A stretch of 64,000 nucleotides of DNA, from the NCBI RefSeq assembly GCF_000380985.1, contig NZ_KB905695.1, positions 310,001 to 374,000 on the forward strand. The letters run 5' to 3'. Position numbers and translations under genes: made by a program. This document shows positions 1 to 10,142 of this stretch, in pieces (the first letter of the stretch is position 1; each line of letters begins with the position of its first letter). The DNA is from Proteiniphilum acetatigenes DSM 18083 (GTDB taxonomy: Bacteria > Bacteroidota > Bacteroidia > Bacteroidales > Dysgonomonadaceae). The notes under the pieces are model-generated. The model made no database searches and was not told where the DNA came from. It saw only the letters and a program-made list of their open reading frames with translations.

Positions 1-698
1 TAAGAAGTTCTTTGTGTAAATAGAGTATTTAAATGGGAGCAGGAATAACCCACCGCAACTGCAATATCGTTCAGTGTTATTTTTTCCTCCAGATGCTCTT
101 TCATGAATACAATACTTTTTTGGATTACATCGGTCTCCCTTACATTTTTAATCTCCCTGTATTGGGGAAGATATTTCAGCGAAGCAAAAAAATACATTAA
201 ACAGAAGCTGATATACTCGAGATTATCGGGATTGTATCCCATTTCCAGATTCTGATAAATTTCTTCGAATAATTGTATCCTGTCGTGATGACGGCTATTA
301 TGGGTATCTCCCACATCGATATGTTTCCTTATTATAGAATTGAACATGGCCATATTCTCTCCTTTGAAATGTATCCAGTAGATACTCCAGGGATGATGAA
401 TATCCGAACCATATTTATGATGTCCTTCCGGGGGTAGGATAAAAAACTGATTTTCGGATAATATATACCTTTCATCTTCATATTCAATCCAGCCCTTTCC
501 TTTGTCGCAATAGATGAAAATATACTGCCCCGCACCTTTTTCCCGTTCCCTGTAGTGGTATTTTGCATTGGGATAGTAACCGATATGAGTCACATAGAGT
601 TGCCGGGTGATAGGATTATTTTCCTGATAGGTCCTTATATTATAAGGTGTCACAATCGCTTTTTCACCCTTGAATCCGTCGGCAATAGTTGTTTGCAT
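1..698 (-). CDS. AraC-family transcriptional regulator (partial, 3' end outside window)
   Basis: A continuous reading frame runs from an ATG at 698 to the window edge, about 232 codons, starting MQTTIADGFKGEK. The N-terminal part looks like an AraC-type cupin sensor, with stretches such as GAGQYIFIYCDKGKGWIEY and FILPPEGHHKYGSD. Near the edge the first helix-turn-helix of the AraC DNA-binding domain begins (ITLNDIAVAVGYSCSHLN). The second helix-turn-helix and the stop codon lie outside. The gene is divergent from the sugar transporter at 1031, which suggests it controls the polysaccharide utilization locus in response to a sugar bound by the cupin domain. That role is inferred from position. 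The family call is firm; the ligand is unknown. Confidence 0.88.
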   Translation of the reverse strand, partial: MQTTIADGFKGEKAIVTPYNIRTYQENNPITRQLYVTHIGYYPNAKYHYREREKGAGQYIFIYCDKGKGWIEYEDERYILSENQFFILPPEGHHKYGSDIHHPWSIYWIHFKGENMAMFNSIIRKHIDVGDTHNSRHHDRIQLFEEIYQNLEMGYNPDNLEYISFCLMYFFASLKYLPQYREIKNVRETDVIQKSIVFMKEHLEEKITLNDIAVAVGYSCSHLNTLFTQRTS

Positions 699-713
699 AC
701 GATTTTACATTAG

Positions 714-805
714 AATTGAGAACTTAGAACTGAGAATCAGCAAGTGAAGAAGTCCAAGAATTTTCACTTTCACCATTCCACCTTACCACCTTTCCACCTT
801 ATATG
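714..805 (-). repeat. Word-like degenerate repeats upstream of the araC-type gene
   Basis: Read on the minus strand, toward the regulator start at 698, this tract has G-rich words (GGTGGAAAGGTGGTAAGGTGG, then GTGAAAGTGAAAATT) followed by AT-rich words of the type TTCTCAGTTCTAAGTTCTC. The same order, G-rich then AT-rich then start codon, recurs at 54001-54180 and 63415-63650. It lies in the 332-base gap between the regulator and the transporter (699-1030). Besides this tract I see there only the promoter box at 907. Confidence 0.55.
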
Positions 806-906
806 ATAATACCGGAAATAAAGTGAAACGGGTTTGAATGTGCTAAAATAATTGTTTTTTACATGTTTTGCAAAATTTCTTACATTTTTAGATAGAATAT
901 ACGCCC

Positions 907-914
907 TACTTTTG
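907..914 (+). promoter_or_regulatory. Bacteroidetes -7 promoter box (TACTTTTG) for the PUL transporter
   Basis: TACTTTTG fits the TAnnTTTG consensus of the major Bacteroidetes sigma factor. It lies about 115 bases before the transporter ATG. No clear TTTG -33 element is present at the expected distance, which would fit a promoter needing an activator such as the divergent AraC protein. Assignment is by motif only. Confidence 0.45.
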
Positions 915-1030
915 TAATATTAAAATATCAGAGAAAGGACTTTTTACTTATCATTCGGAAAAACGAGCATATATACTGCCAAAAACGGCCTGTATTGATT
1001 GGACGGTTGTATGTGCAATTATTTACATAT

Positions 1031-2413
1031 ATGAAGAATTACAATACCTCTTATTTATTGTTCCTTGCACTGGTTTCCGCATTGGGCGGCTTTCTTTTCG
1101 GTTATGACTGGGTGGTTATCGGTGGAGCGAAACCTTTTTATGAAGTTTTTTTCACTATATCGTCCATTCCAACCATGCAGGGATGGGTAATGAGTTGTGC
1201 TATACTTGGCTGTATTGCGGGGGTGATGGTTTCCGGAAGTCTGGCCGATCGTTACGGAAGAAAACCGCTGATGATTATTGCTGCGATTATATTTCTGACA
1301 TCTTCCATAGGAGCAGGATGGGTTGATTCATTGAACTGGTTCATTTTTTACAGGCTGTTCGGAGGTATCGGGATTGGAATTGCTTCCAACGTGGCTCCTA
1401 TGTATATTGCCGAAGTGTCCCCTTCCGGCATACGCGGACGCTTTGTTTCCATTAATCAGCTGATGATCGTACTGGGTATTCTGTCAGCCCAGCTTGTGAA
1501 CTGGCTGATTGCCGAACCCATTGTGCAGGGGGAAAGTATTCTGGCTTCATGGAACGGGCAAATGGGATGGCGCTGGATGTTCTGGGCCGAAGCATTTCCT
1601 GCCACATTCTATTTATTGATGGTATTCTTTATTCCTGAAAGCCCCCGATGGTTATCAACCCGTAATCAGTTTGAAAAGGCGAAAAATGTCTTCCAACGCA
1701 TAGGCGGAGAATTATTAGCTGTCCAACAGATGAACGATCTCAAAAAGAACCTGTCCACGGAGGCTGCTTCAAAAGTTAATTATACATCGCTGTTCCGGGG
1801 CAGGATGCCCAAAATACTCCTTATCGGCATTGTTATAGCTGTTTTCCAGCAATGGTCGGGTACCAATGTAATATTCAACTATGCCCAGGAAATATTTTCT
1901 TCTGCGGGATACAACGTTTCCGATATCCTGTTCAATATTGTTATCACAGGTGTCACTAATGTGGTATTTACATTTGTGGGTATGTATGCGGTAGATAAGT
2001 TGGGGCGCCGAGCGCTGCTGTTAATGGGCGCTATAGGATTATCTGCCATATACCTTATATTGGGTACCTGTTATTATTTCGAAGTAACGGGAATTTCCGT
2101 ATTGTTGTTGGTAGTACTTGCCATTGCCTGCTATGCCATGACACTGGGGCCGATCACCTGGGTGGTGATTTCAGAAATATTCCCGAATAAAATCAGGGGA
2201 TTGGCGATGGCCATATCTACGTTTGCCCTTTGGAGTGCCTGCTTTGTATTGACCTACACATTCCCGCTACTGAATAGCTGGCTCGGAGCTTACGGTACTT
2301 TCTGGCTATATGGCTTTATCTGCCTGTCCGGTTTTCTGTTTATATACCGGAATCTACCGGAAACAAAAGGTAAGTCGCTGGAAACGATTGAAAAAGAACT
2401 TACAGGAAGATAA
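1031..2413 (+). CDS. MFS sugar:H+ symporter (sugar porter family)
   Basis: This 460-residue inner-membrane transporter has all the sugar-porter signatures: GFLFGYDWVVIGGA in helix 1, DRYGRKP between helices 2 and 3, PESPRWL after helix 6, QQWSGTNVIFNYA in helix 7, DKLGRR, and PETKGKSLE at the C-terminus. The family includes XylE, GalP and AraE, which import monosaccharides with protons. The frame is open from a TTG at 995, but the ATG at 1031 (MKNYNTSYLLFLALV) gives the normal length and N-terminus. As first gene of the cluster it probably brings galactose or another released monosaccharide into the cytoplasm. Substrate cannot be read from sequence. Confidence 0.9.
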   Translation: MKNYNTSYLLFLALVSALGGFLFGYDWVVIGGAKPFYEVFFTISSIPTMQGWVMSCAILGCIAGVMVSGSLADRYGRKPLMIIAAIIFLTSSIGAGWVDSLNWFIFYRLFGGIGIGIASNVAPMYIAEVSPSGIRGRFVSINQLMIVLGILSAQLVNWLIAEPIVQGESILASWNGQMGWRWMFWAEAFPATFYLLMVFFIPESPRWLSTRNQFEKAKNVFQRIGGELLAVQQMNDLKKNLSTEAASKVNYTSLFRGRMPKILLIGIVIAVFQQWSGTNVIFNYAQEIFSSAGYNVSDILFNIVITGVTNVVFTFVGMYAVDKLGRRALLLMGAIGLSAIYLILGTCYYFEVTGISVLLLVVLAIACYAMTLGPITWVVISEIFPNKIRGLAMAISTFALWSACFVLTYTFPLLNSWLGAYGTFWLYGFICLSGFLFIYRNLPETKGKSLETIEKELTGR

Positions 2414-2513
2414 AATTAATACAATTATAAAATCGACGATTTCAAAATTTCGGTTCGCGACGGAATAGAGAAGTTCAAATTGAATGTAAATATTAAAAAG
2501 ATAGCTTGCAAAA

Positions 2514-5500
2514 ATGGAGGAAATAACAAAATATTTAATCGGGTCTACCTTGCATGAGAAAGGTATAGCAAAAGCTTGGGAAGAAACCGTATTCCTTCCG
2601 ACGTATGAAACAGGAAAAGAGGAAAAGAACCCGATCTTTCTGGAAAAAAGGGTCTATCAGGGAAGTTCAGGATCTGTATATCCCTATCCTGTAATTGAAA
2701 AGATTTCCGATGAGAAAAAAGATAAACCCTATAAGGCTTTATTTCTTGAAAATGAATACCTGAAGATAATGATACTTCCCGAACTGGGGGGACGTGTGCA
2801 GATGGCATACGATAAAGTGAAACAACGGCATTTCGTGTATTACAACCAGGTAATAAAACCGGCTCTGGTCGGACTGACCGGTCCCTGGATTTCAGGAGGG
2901 ATCGAATTCAACTGGCCTCAGCACCACCGTCCGAGTACATTTATGCCGACCGATTATCTTATCGAAGAAAATAAAGACGGGAGCATTACGGTTTGGTGTA
3001 ACGAGGTTGAACGTATGTTCCGTATGAAAGGTATGCAGGGTTTTACATTATATCCCGACAAAGCCTATCTTGAGATCAAAGTAAAAGTGTATAACAGGAC
3101 AGCCTTCCCGCAAACATTCCTTTGGTGGGCAAACCCTGCCGTAGCAGTGAACGAGGGGTATCATTCCGTTTTCCCGCCCGATGTGCATGCGGTATTCGAC
3201 CACGGCAAGCGTGAAGTATCGGATTTTCCGATAGCTACGGGAGTTTATTACAAACAGGATTATTCTCCGGGAGTCGATATCTCGAAGTATAAAAATATTC
3301 CTGTTCCTACCTCCTATATGGCTATTCAATCGAAATTCGACTTTGTAGGAGGTTACGAAAAAGATGTAGAAGCGGGATTACTTCATGTGGCTAATCATCA
3401 TATATCGCCCGGAAAAAAACAGTGGACATGGGGCTGTGGAGATTTCGGCATTGCATGGGATCGGAACCTGACCGATGAAGACGGCCCCTATATTGAACTG
3501 ATGACCGGTGTTTATACCGACAATCAACCCGATTTTGCCTGGTTGCAACCGAATGAGGAGAAGTCGTGGGTACAGTATTTTATGCCCTATTCGGAAGTTG
3601 GCTATGTAAAAAACGCCAATAAGGATGCCATGGTGAATGTCGAGGTAAAGAATGGTAAGACTACCGTTATTGTATACACAACTGCCGATTATAAGAACCT
3701 TCATATTTCATTAAAAGATGCATCGGATAAGCTGTATCTGGATGAGATTACGGATATATCACCGGCACAGCCTTATAAAAAAGTGATCGGGACCGGCGAT
3801 ATATTACCGGAAGATCTGCTGTTTACCCTGTGTCGGGATGGTGGATTGTTGTTGGAATACAAGGCCGATAAACCTGAAACGAAACCGATTCCCGCCCCGG
3901 CAAAGGCGGCGAAAGAACCGCAAGAGATTGTATCCATCGAGCAGCTTTTTTTAACCGGATTGCATCTGGAGCAATACCGCCATGCAACGTATAATCCGAC
4001 CGATTACTATACCGAAGCTTTACGGCGTGAACCGGGGGATGTCCGTTGCAATAACGCTCTGGGACTTTGGTGGATGCGAAAAGGGCAATTCAGAAAGGCA
4101 GAATCCCATTTCCGGAAGGCAATAGAAACATTGACCGAACGGAACCCGAATCCGTATGACGGAGAACCCTACTACAATCTGGGATGGAGCCTGAAGATGC
4201 AGGGACGCAACGAGGAAGCGTATGACGCATTTTATAAAGCAACGTGGAATGCCGCATGGCAAGGGTCTTCCTATTACGCTTTGACTCAGATCGATGCGTT
4301 CAGTCAGAAATGGGAAGAAGCGTTGGAGCATGTTGAATTATCCCTGATCTGTAACTGGCATAATCATAAAGCCCGTCAATTAAAAGCTTCGATCCTCAGA
4401 AAACTGGGAATGAAAGAGGATGCTTTGCAGTTAATTGAAGATTCCCTGGCGATCGACAGGTTCAATATGGGATGCCGTTTTGAACGTTACCTTTTGAGCG
4501 GTAATGATGCCGATTTAAAAGAACTGCAAGAATTGACGCGCGATTCCGCATATTCATACACAGAGTATGCTTTGGATTTTGCCGGAAGCGGACTATATGA
4601 AGAAGCTATCCGGTTATTGTCGTGTGCTATTGTCAACGAAAATGATGTATATCCGATGGTGTATTACACGTTGGGTTATTTTAGCCTCTTGTCTGGAAAT
4701 ACCGAACAAGCGAAAGAATATATTGTGAAAGCTTCGAAGATGAATCCTGCACTATGCTTTCCCAATAAGATCGAGGATGTGAATATCCTGCAAACAGCTA
4801 TGCGGTTGAATCCTGACGATTCATTCGCTCCTTTCTATCTCGGAAATTTCTGGTATGGTGTACGGCAGCATGATGAAGCAATTGCCTGCTGGGAACGATC
4901 CAAAGAATTGAATGACCGGTTCCCGACTGTTTTACGTAATCTGGCTTTGGCATACTACAATAAAAAGGACAGGAAAGCCGAAGCAAGGGAGTTGCTTGAA
5001 AGAGCTTTTGCCCTGGATCCGGCAGATTCCCGTATTCTAATGGAACTGGATCAATTGTATAAGAAAACAGGAGTACCCGCTCGGGAACGGCTCGATCTGC
5101 TGGAAAAGCACTGGGACATTGCACAGGAACGGGATGATCTGGCTATTGAACGCATTACACTTTACAACCAGTTGGGTGAATATGAAAAGGTAAAAGAGCT
5201 GATCGACTCACGAAAATTCCATCCATGGGAAGGGGGGGAAGGTAAAATTACCAGACAATATACGTTATGTCGTCTGGAGTTGGCAAAACAGGCTATTGTC
5301 AGGGAAGAATTTGAAAAAGCAATTGCGCTCTTACACGAAACGGATGCATACCCGCATAATTTAGGAGAAGGAAAATTGAGTACGGTGAATGAAAATGATG
5401 TGGAATATTACAAGGGCGTTTGTTACAGAGGATTGAAAGATGAAGAGAAGGCAATTGAATGGTTTACAAAGGCCACCAAAGGGCCTGATGAGCCTAAACA

Positions 5501-5831
5501 GGCGTTCTATTACAATGATGAAAATCCTGATAAGATCTACTTCCAGGGGCTGGCCTGGAGGGCATTGGGTAATGAGGAAAAAGCCCGGGAACGTTTTAGA
5601 AAACTGATTGCCCATGGAGAGAAACATATGAATGACGATTGTAAAATCGAATATTTTGCAGTCTCCCTTCCCGATCTGGCAATCTGGGAAGACGACCTGA
5701 ACATACGGAACAAAATACATTGCTATAATGTGATGGCACTGGGATGGTTAGGTTTAGGAAAAAAGGATAAAGCTGATCTGTATATGGAAAAGGTTTTAGA
5801 ACTGGATGTAAACCATCAGGTCATAATGTAA
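2514..5831 (+). CDS. DUF5107 domain protein with about ten TPR repeats
   Basis: The 1105-residue protein has no signal peptide (starts MEEITKYLIGSTLHEKGIAK), so it should be cytosolic. Residues roughly 20-350 form the DUF5107 region, a galactose-mutarotase-like beta-sandwich family, with conserved aromatic and His stretches such as GGIEFNWPQHHRPSTF and WTWGCGDFGIAWDRNL. From about residue 480 to the end it is built of TPR motifs, for example YYNLGWSLKMQGRNEEAYDA, FAPFYLGNFWYGVRQHDEAI and GWLGLGKKDKADLYMEKVL. It sits 100 bases after the transporter and 29 before GH97. The family occurs with sugar catabolic genes, but its reaction is not known to me. A sugar-binding or carbohydrate-modifying scaffold is a guess. 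Confidence 0.85.
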   Translation: MEEITKYLIGSTLHEKGIAKAWEETVFLPTYETGKEEKNPIFLEKRVYQGSSGSVYPYPVIEKISDEKKDKPYKALFLENEYLKIMILPELGGRVQMAYDKVKQRHFVYYNQVIKPALVGLTGPWISGGIEFNWPQHHRPSTFMPTDYLIEENKDGSITVWCNEVERMFRMKGMQGFTLYPDKAYLEIKVKVYNRTAFPQTFLWWANPAVAVNEGYHSVFPPDVHAVFDHGKREVSDFPIATGVYYKQDYSPGVDISKYKNIPVPTSYMAIQSKFDFVGGYEKDVEAGLLHVANHHISPGKKQWTWGCGDFGIAWDRNLTDEDGPYIELMTGVYTDNQPDFAWLQPNEEKSWVQYFMPYSEVGYVKNANKDAMVNVEVKNGKTTVIVYTTADYKNLHISLKDASDKLYLDEITDISPAQPYKKVIGTGDILPEDLLFTLCRDGGLLLEYKADKPETKPIPAPAKAAKEPQEIVSIEQLFLTGLHLEQYRHATYNPTDYYTEALRREPGDVRCNNALGLWWMRKGQFRKAESHFRKAIETLTERNPNPYDGEPYYNLGWSLKMQGRNEEAYDAFYKATWNAAWQGSSYYALTQIDAFSQKWEEALEHVELSLICNWHNHKARQLKASILRKLGMKEDALQLIEDSLAIDRFNMGCRFERYLLSGNDADLKELQELTRDSAYSYTEYALDFAGSGLYEEAIRLLSCAIVNENDVYPMVYYTLGYFSLLSGNTEQAKEYIVKASKMNPALCFPNKIEDVNILQTAMRLNPDDSFAPFYLGNFWYGVRQHDEAIACWERSKELNDRFPTVLRNLALAYYNKKDRKAEARELLERAFALDPADSRILMELDQLYKKTGVPARERLDLLEKHWDIAQERDDLAIERITLYNQLGEYEKVKELIDSRKFHPWEGGEGKITRQYTLCRLELAKQAIVREEFEKAIALLHETDAYPHNLGEGKLSTVNENDVEYYKGVCYRGLKDEEKAIEWFTKATKGPDEPKQAFYYNDENPDKIYFQGLAWRALGNEEKARERFRKLIAHGEKHMNDDCKIEYFAVSLPDLAIWEDDLNIRNKIHCYNVMALGWLGLGKKDKADLYMEKVLELDVNHQVIM

Positions 5832-5860
5832 TACGGAGATATAATGGGCAACTTGATACA

Positions 5861-7840
5861 ATGTATGATATGAGATCAATTATTTTTTGTTTTACATTCC
5901 TGTTTTTTATTTGTGCAGGGTACGCGAAAGGTGACCCAATAACACTTCATTCTCCCGATTCAGTATTCCGGATACGGATAAACTGTGACGACTCCATCTA
6001 CTATAATTTGTTTTACAGGGATAAGGAAATTATCAAACCTTCCCACATTGGATTGGAGATCCAAAAAGGAGAAATGCGAAAGGAATTATTTTCTGATATA
6101 GAGAAAGTCAGTTATGATCACTATCGGGGAAAAATTCATCCTCTATACGGTAAGTTTAAAGAACTGGATGACTCCTATAATGAAGTTACCATTGATTTTG
6201 ATCTTTTTTCTGTAATTTTTAGAGCATATAATGAAGGTGTTGCATACAGATTCATTACGAAAATGGATGGTGAAATAATGGTTGTCAATGAAATTGCCAA
6301 TTTTAATCTCCCTGATAATCCTTCGGTAATTTTACCGGAAACAGAGAATTATACATCGTGGGAATTAATGTATGTTGACTATGCTTCGCACACTTCCATC
6401 CATGATAATAAACGAAGTATTACTCCTGTTCTGCTGAACAGAAAGGCTGGAGTAAAAGTAGTTATCAACGAATCGGATGTAAGAAACTATCCCGGGATGT
6501 ATCTGGTGAAAAACAGGCAGGGGTTTACCGGCGATTTTGCTTTATACCCGGATAGTGTGTCTCTTGGCAGCTGGGGTAATTTTGTGTCGGTAGTTAGGAG
6601 CAGGAAAGATTATATTGCAGAAGTAGATGGGTGTAATACTTTTCCGTGGCGTATCGTATCTGCTACTGATGATGACAGGCAGTTATTGACAAATGAATTG
6701 GTGTATAAACTGGCTACACCGTTGCAAATTGAGGGAGATGTCTCATGGATAAAACCAGGTAAAGCGGCCTGGGAGTGGTGGCACGATGCTATGTTGCCCG
6801 ATGCTCCTATCCCTTCAGGGATGGAGAACAGGAATACTGCATTGTATAAGTATTATATAGATTTTGCAGCAGAGTATGGGCTCGAGTATTTATTGATAGA
6901 TGCCGGATGGTCTAATATTTTCGAACTTTCAAGGACAAATAAAAATATCGATATTCCGGGGTTGATCGAATACGGCAAAAGCAAGAATGTAGGAATTTTT
7001 TTGTGGTGTACTTCTACCTCGCTGAAAAATAATGCGGATACCTATTTGAAAATGATAAGTAATTGGGGAGCCGTTGGTATAAAAGTGGATTTTTTCGACA
7101 GAGACGATCAGCTGGAAATGGAATGGTACGAAACGCTTGCAGCAAAAGCTGCTACCTATAAACTGATGGTCAATTATCACGGTTGCAGTAAACCGACCGG
7201 ACTCCAGCGCACATATCCCAATATCATTACTTTTGAAGCGGTAAGAGGTGCTGAATGTGCGAAATGGGATCTAACGGCCAGTCCTAAACACCATGTTACT
7301 TTCCCTTTTATAAGAATGTTGAATGGAAGCCTCGATTATACACCCGGGTCTATGAGAAATGCTTCTCCGCAACTATTTAAGCCTATAGCCGAGGGAATGC
7401 CTTATTCACAGGGAACAAGATGTCACCAATTGGCAATGTATGTAGTGTACGATCAATATTTGGCAATGTTATGTGACGCTCCGACCGAATACCGTAAATT
7501 TCCGGACATCATGGAGTTTTTGGCGACTGTTCCTGTTACGTTCGATCACACCCGGGTTTTAGATGCTGAAATTGGAGAATATATTGTGACTGCAAAACAA
7601 AACGGCAATAACTGGTTTATCGGAGGTATGACAAACTGGAAAGCACGGGATGCTGTGATTGACTTCTCCTTTTTGTCGGAGAATGGTAGTTATATTGCCA
7701 CTATTTACAGAGACGGAAAAAATGCAAATCTGTATGCGGAACAATATACTTGTGAGAAGATAGAAGTGAATTCTACTGATAAAATGAGTATCAGAATGGC
7801 ACAGGGTGGAGGATTTGCAATAATGGTAACACCCCTGTAA
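5861..7840 (+). CDS. Glycoside hydrolase family 97, probable retaining alpha-galactosidase
   Basis: A 659-residue enzyme with an N-terminal signal peptide (an ATG at 5870 is an alternative start), so probably periplasmic. It has the GH97 layout: N-terminal beta-sandwich, then a barrel with KAAWEWWHD, YLLIDAGWSN and GIKVDFFDRDDQ, and a C-terminal sandwich. GH97 splits into inverting alpha-glucosidases (SusB type), which lack the nucleophile Asp, and retaining alpha-galactosidases, which have an Asp in the VDF motif. Here that Asp is present at about residue 410, with Glu465 in the EAVRGAE motif a likely acid/base. This points to alpha-galactosidase, in line with the GH36, clan D and GalM neighbours. 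Confidence 0.88.
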   Translation: MYDMRSIIFCFTFLFFICAGYAKGDPITLHSPDSVFRIRINCDDSIYYNLFYRDKEIIKPSHIGLEIQKGEMRKELFSDIEKVSYDHYRGKIHPLYGKFKELDDSYNEVTIDFDLFSVIFRAYNEGVAYRFITKMDGEIMVVNEIANFNLPDNPSVILPETENYTSWELMYVDYASHTSIHDNKRSITPVLLNRKAGVKVVINESDVRNYPGMYLVKNRQGFTGDFALYPDSVSLGSWGNFVSVVRSRKDYIAEVDGCNTFPWRIVSATDDDRQLLTNELVYKLATPLQIEGDVSWIKPGKAAWEWWHDAMLPDAPIPSGMENRNTALYKYYIDFAAEYGLEYLLIDAGWSNIFELSRTNKNIDIPGLIEYGKSKNVGIFLWCTSTSLKNNADTYLKMISNWGAVGIKVDFFDRDDQLEMEWYETLAAKAATYKLMVNYHGCSKPTGLQRTYPNIITFEAVRGAECAKWDLTASPKHHVTFPFIRMLNGSLDYTPGSMRNASPQLFKPIAEGMPYSQGTRCHQLAMYVVYDQYLAMLCDAPTEYRKFPDIMEFLATVPVTFDHTRVLDAEIGEYIVTAKQNGNNWFIGGMTNWKARDAVIDFSFLSENGSYIATIYRDGKNANLYAEQYTCEKIEVNSTDKMSIRMAQGGGFAIMVTPL

Positions 7841-7977
7841 AGAGTATGGCAATCTGAGTTGAGCCTGATATAATTTAGTGATTATACATTATTTAAGACC
7901 AGACTGTTAGATATGTTAATGCGACGAAATTGACGTTTTTCGCTACCAATGTATCCGTCATTAAGATGAGATGTACA

Positions 7978-7985
7978 TACTTTTG
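7978..7985 (+). promoter_or_regulatory. Candidate -7 promoter box (TACTTTTG) before the SusCD operon
   Basis: TACTTTTG matches TAnnTTTG and lies in the 273-base gap between the GH97 gene and the clan D lipoprotein gene at 8114. A promoter here would allow the enzyme, SusC, SusD and GH95 genes (8114-17281) to be transcribed separately from the upstream transporter genes. No good -33 TTTG is seen. Confidence 0.4.
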
Positions 7986-8113
7986 TTTTGTTAATTTGAT
8001 GTAAGAATGAGCTTTTACCTTGTTTCGATATAGCAGTGCATAGAGTTGGGTAATAAATATCAAGATCATGGATCGCTTTTAACAGACTAATCCTTTTTAA
8101 TAACCTAAAATAA

Positions 8114-10126
8114 ATGAAACAGAAATTATTATTCATTACTTTCCTTGCATCCTGGATAATGTTCATGGGTTGCTCGGGAAACGAAGAACTTACCGTAAAT
8201 CGCTGGACTATAAAATACGATGCAGCGACGAACGCCATTGACATTCTTAAAGATGACAGACTGATTTATGCTGATCTGCATGCTACGTATAAACTCTCGG
8301 ATACTCTTCTTTCAAGTAAGGTATATGCTTATGCCAAGGTAAATACAAAGAGTATTTCTGATCGTTTCGGCCAGGGATTTTTGTATCAGGTGACCTATTC
8401 GTCAAAAGAAGAACTTCCCGGGTTGGTACACTCTTTCTATTTATATCCCGATAAGGATTTTATCCTTACGGATTTCGAGTTGAAGGACGAAGCCGGGGTA
8501 AGTACAAACTATATGGCTCCGGTCAATCTTCAAAGTATGGCAGGAGCGATTGAAGGTGGAGAAAATAACCGGGCTCTCTTTATTCCTTTCGATAATGATA
8601 AATGGATCCGTTATCAGTCACATCCTATGAATTTTCAACAGTTAACAAGTTATGAGGTGACTGCCATTTTTGATAATGAGAAACGGAATGGAATAGTGGT
8701 TGGTTCAGTGGAACATGATCATTGGAAGACAGGAATCGACTTGTCATCGGAAGAAAATCAGTTGTCTTCATTGACCTGCTACGGAGGCGTTGCCAACGAA
8801 ACTACGAGGGATGTAAAACCTCATGGATTCCTGAGTGGAAAGTCTGTTAAATCGCCTACGATTTTCCTCGGATATTTTGAGGACTGGCGGACAGGACTTG
8901 AAACTTACGCCGATGCAAATGCGGTAGTCACCCCTCCCCGCAAATGGAAACATTCTGTGCCGTTTGGGTGGAATAGTTGGGGGGTATTGCAGTTCGATTT
9001 AACTTATCAAAAAGCATTACAGGTTTCAGATTTTTTTAAGGATAATCTGCAGAATAATAATTTCAGGAATGCCGATGGGCTTGTGTATGTAGGGCTCGAT
9101 TCCGGTTGGAATCGTTTCTCGGAAGAGGAATTGCGGGAATATGCCAGTCGATGTGCCGAGAATGGACAGGTTGCGGGTATTTACTGGACTCCTTTTACCG
9201 ATTGGGCCAAAAATCCTGACCGGGTATTCAGTGCCGCATCTGAATATACCTATAAAGATGTATATCTGTATGCCAATGGTAAACCGCAGGAGCTTGACGG
9301 CGCTTATGCATTGGATCCTACTCATCCCGCAGTGGAGGCTGCCATGAAAGAGATATCAGCTCTGTTTCGGCGTACCGGATTTAAGTATGTAAAGATGGAC
9401 TTTATGACACACGGAGCCATGGAAGCGGATAAATGGTATAATGAAAGTATCACGACAGGAATACAGGGATATAACTACGGCATGGAGCTCCTGGATAAAT
9501 ACTTCTTTGATATGTATATTAATTTATCTATTTCACCCATTTTCCCGGCCCAGTATGCACAATCGCGACGTATAGCATGCGATGCATGGAACAAGATAAA
9601 AGATACCGAATACACAATGAATGCCTTGTCTTACGGCTGGTGGCAGGATCGGATCTACAGTTTCAATGATCCGGATCATGTCGTATTGAAAGATGCCACT
9701 GAAGGGGAGAACAGGGCGCGGATCACCTCTGCCGTCATAACCGGAATGTTCATTCTCGGAGACGATTACAGTAAACAAGGGGATAAGGAGGCCAAAGAAA
9801 GAACTTTAAGATATACAACAAATCAACAAGTCAACTCTCTGGCAGACGGGCGTGCATTCAGGCCTGTTGAAGGGAACGGGGAAAAATCCGAAAGTATTTT
9901 TTATAGGATAAACGAAGAGGGAACATCTGATTTTGCATTCTTCAATTATTCAGAGGAAGACACGCTGTTACATATTCCGGTAGAGCGGTTAGGATTGTCA
10001 GATGATAATAAGTATATAGCGAAGGAGTTATGGAGAGGTACGGAAATGCCAGTGCAAAAACAGTTAGAAATTACAATACCAGCAAGAGATGTATTACTAT
10101 TTAAATTTAATTTATCAAATTATTAA
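8114..10126 (+). CDS. Clan GH-D (GH27/GH36-like) alpha-galactosidase lipoprotein
   Basis: The 670-residue protein starts with a lipoprotein signal peptide ending MFMGC, so it is probably anchored to the outer membrane. An N-terminal beta-sandwich of about 270 residues is followed by a TIM barrel starting VPFGWNSWG, with AGIYWTPFTDW, YALDPTHP, KYVKMDFM and SRRIACDAW. In clan D enzymes the Asp of the K-x-D motif is the nucleophile and a later Asp is the acid/base; here these would be about Asp429 and Asp490. It is paralogous to the gene at 17369 and sits 16 bases before SusC. The clan is clear. The exact CAZy family is not, because the barrel is divergent from classical GH27 and GH36. Confidence 0.8.
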   Translation: MKQKLLFITFLASWIMFMGCSGNEELTVNRWTIKYDAATNAIDILKDDRLIYADLHATYKLSDTLLSSKVYAYAKVNTKSISDRFGQGFLYQVTYSSKEELPGLVHSFYLYPDKDFILTDFELKDEAGVSTNYMAPVNLQSMAGAIEGGENNRALFIPFDNDKWIRYQSHPMNFQQLTSYEVTAIFDNEKRNGIVVGSVEHDHWKTGIDLSSEENQLSSLTCYGGVANETTRDVKPHGFLSGKSVKSPTIFLGYFEDWRTGLETYADANAVVTPPRKWKHSVPFGWNSWGVLQFDLTYQKALQVSDFFKDNLQNNNFRNADGLVYVGLDSGWNRFSEEELREYASRCAENGQVAGIYWTPFTDWAKNPDRVFSAASEYTYKDVYLYANGKPQELDGAYALDPTHPAVEAAMKEISALFRRTGFKYVKMDFMTHGAMEADKWYNESITTGIQGYNYGMELLDKYFFDMYINLSISPIFPAQYAQSRRIACDAWNKIKDTEYTMNALSYGWWQDRIYSFNDPDHVVLKDATEGENRARITSAVITGMFILGDDYSKQGDKEAKERTLRYTTNQQVNSLADGRAFRPVEGNGEKSESIFYRINEEGTSDFAFFNYSEEDTLLHIPVERLGLSDDNKYIAKELWRGTEMPVQKQLEITIPARDVLLFKFNLSNY

Positions 10127-10142
10127 ACCTAAGAAGAGAATT

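Noticed and set aside
10089-10142. Upstream extension of SusC to the ATG at 10089
   Set aside because: It overlaps the preceding gene and would put 18 residues before a good signal peptide; the ATG at 10143 fits better.
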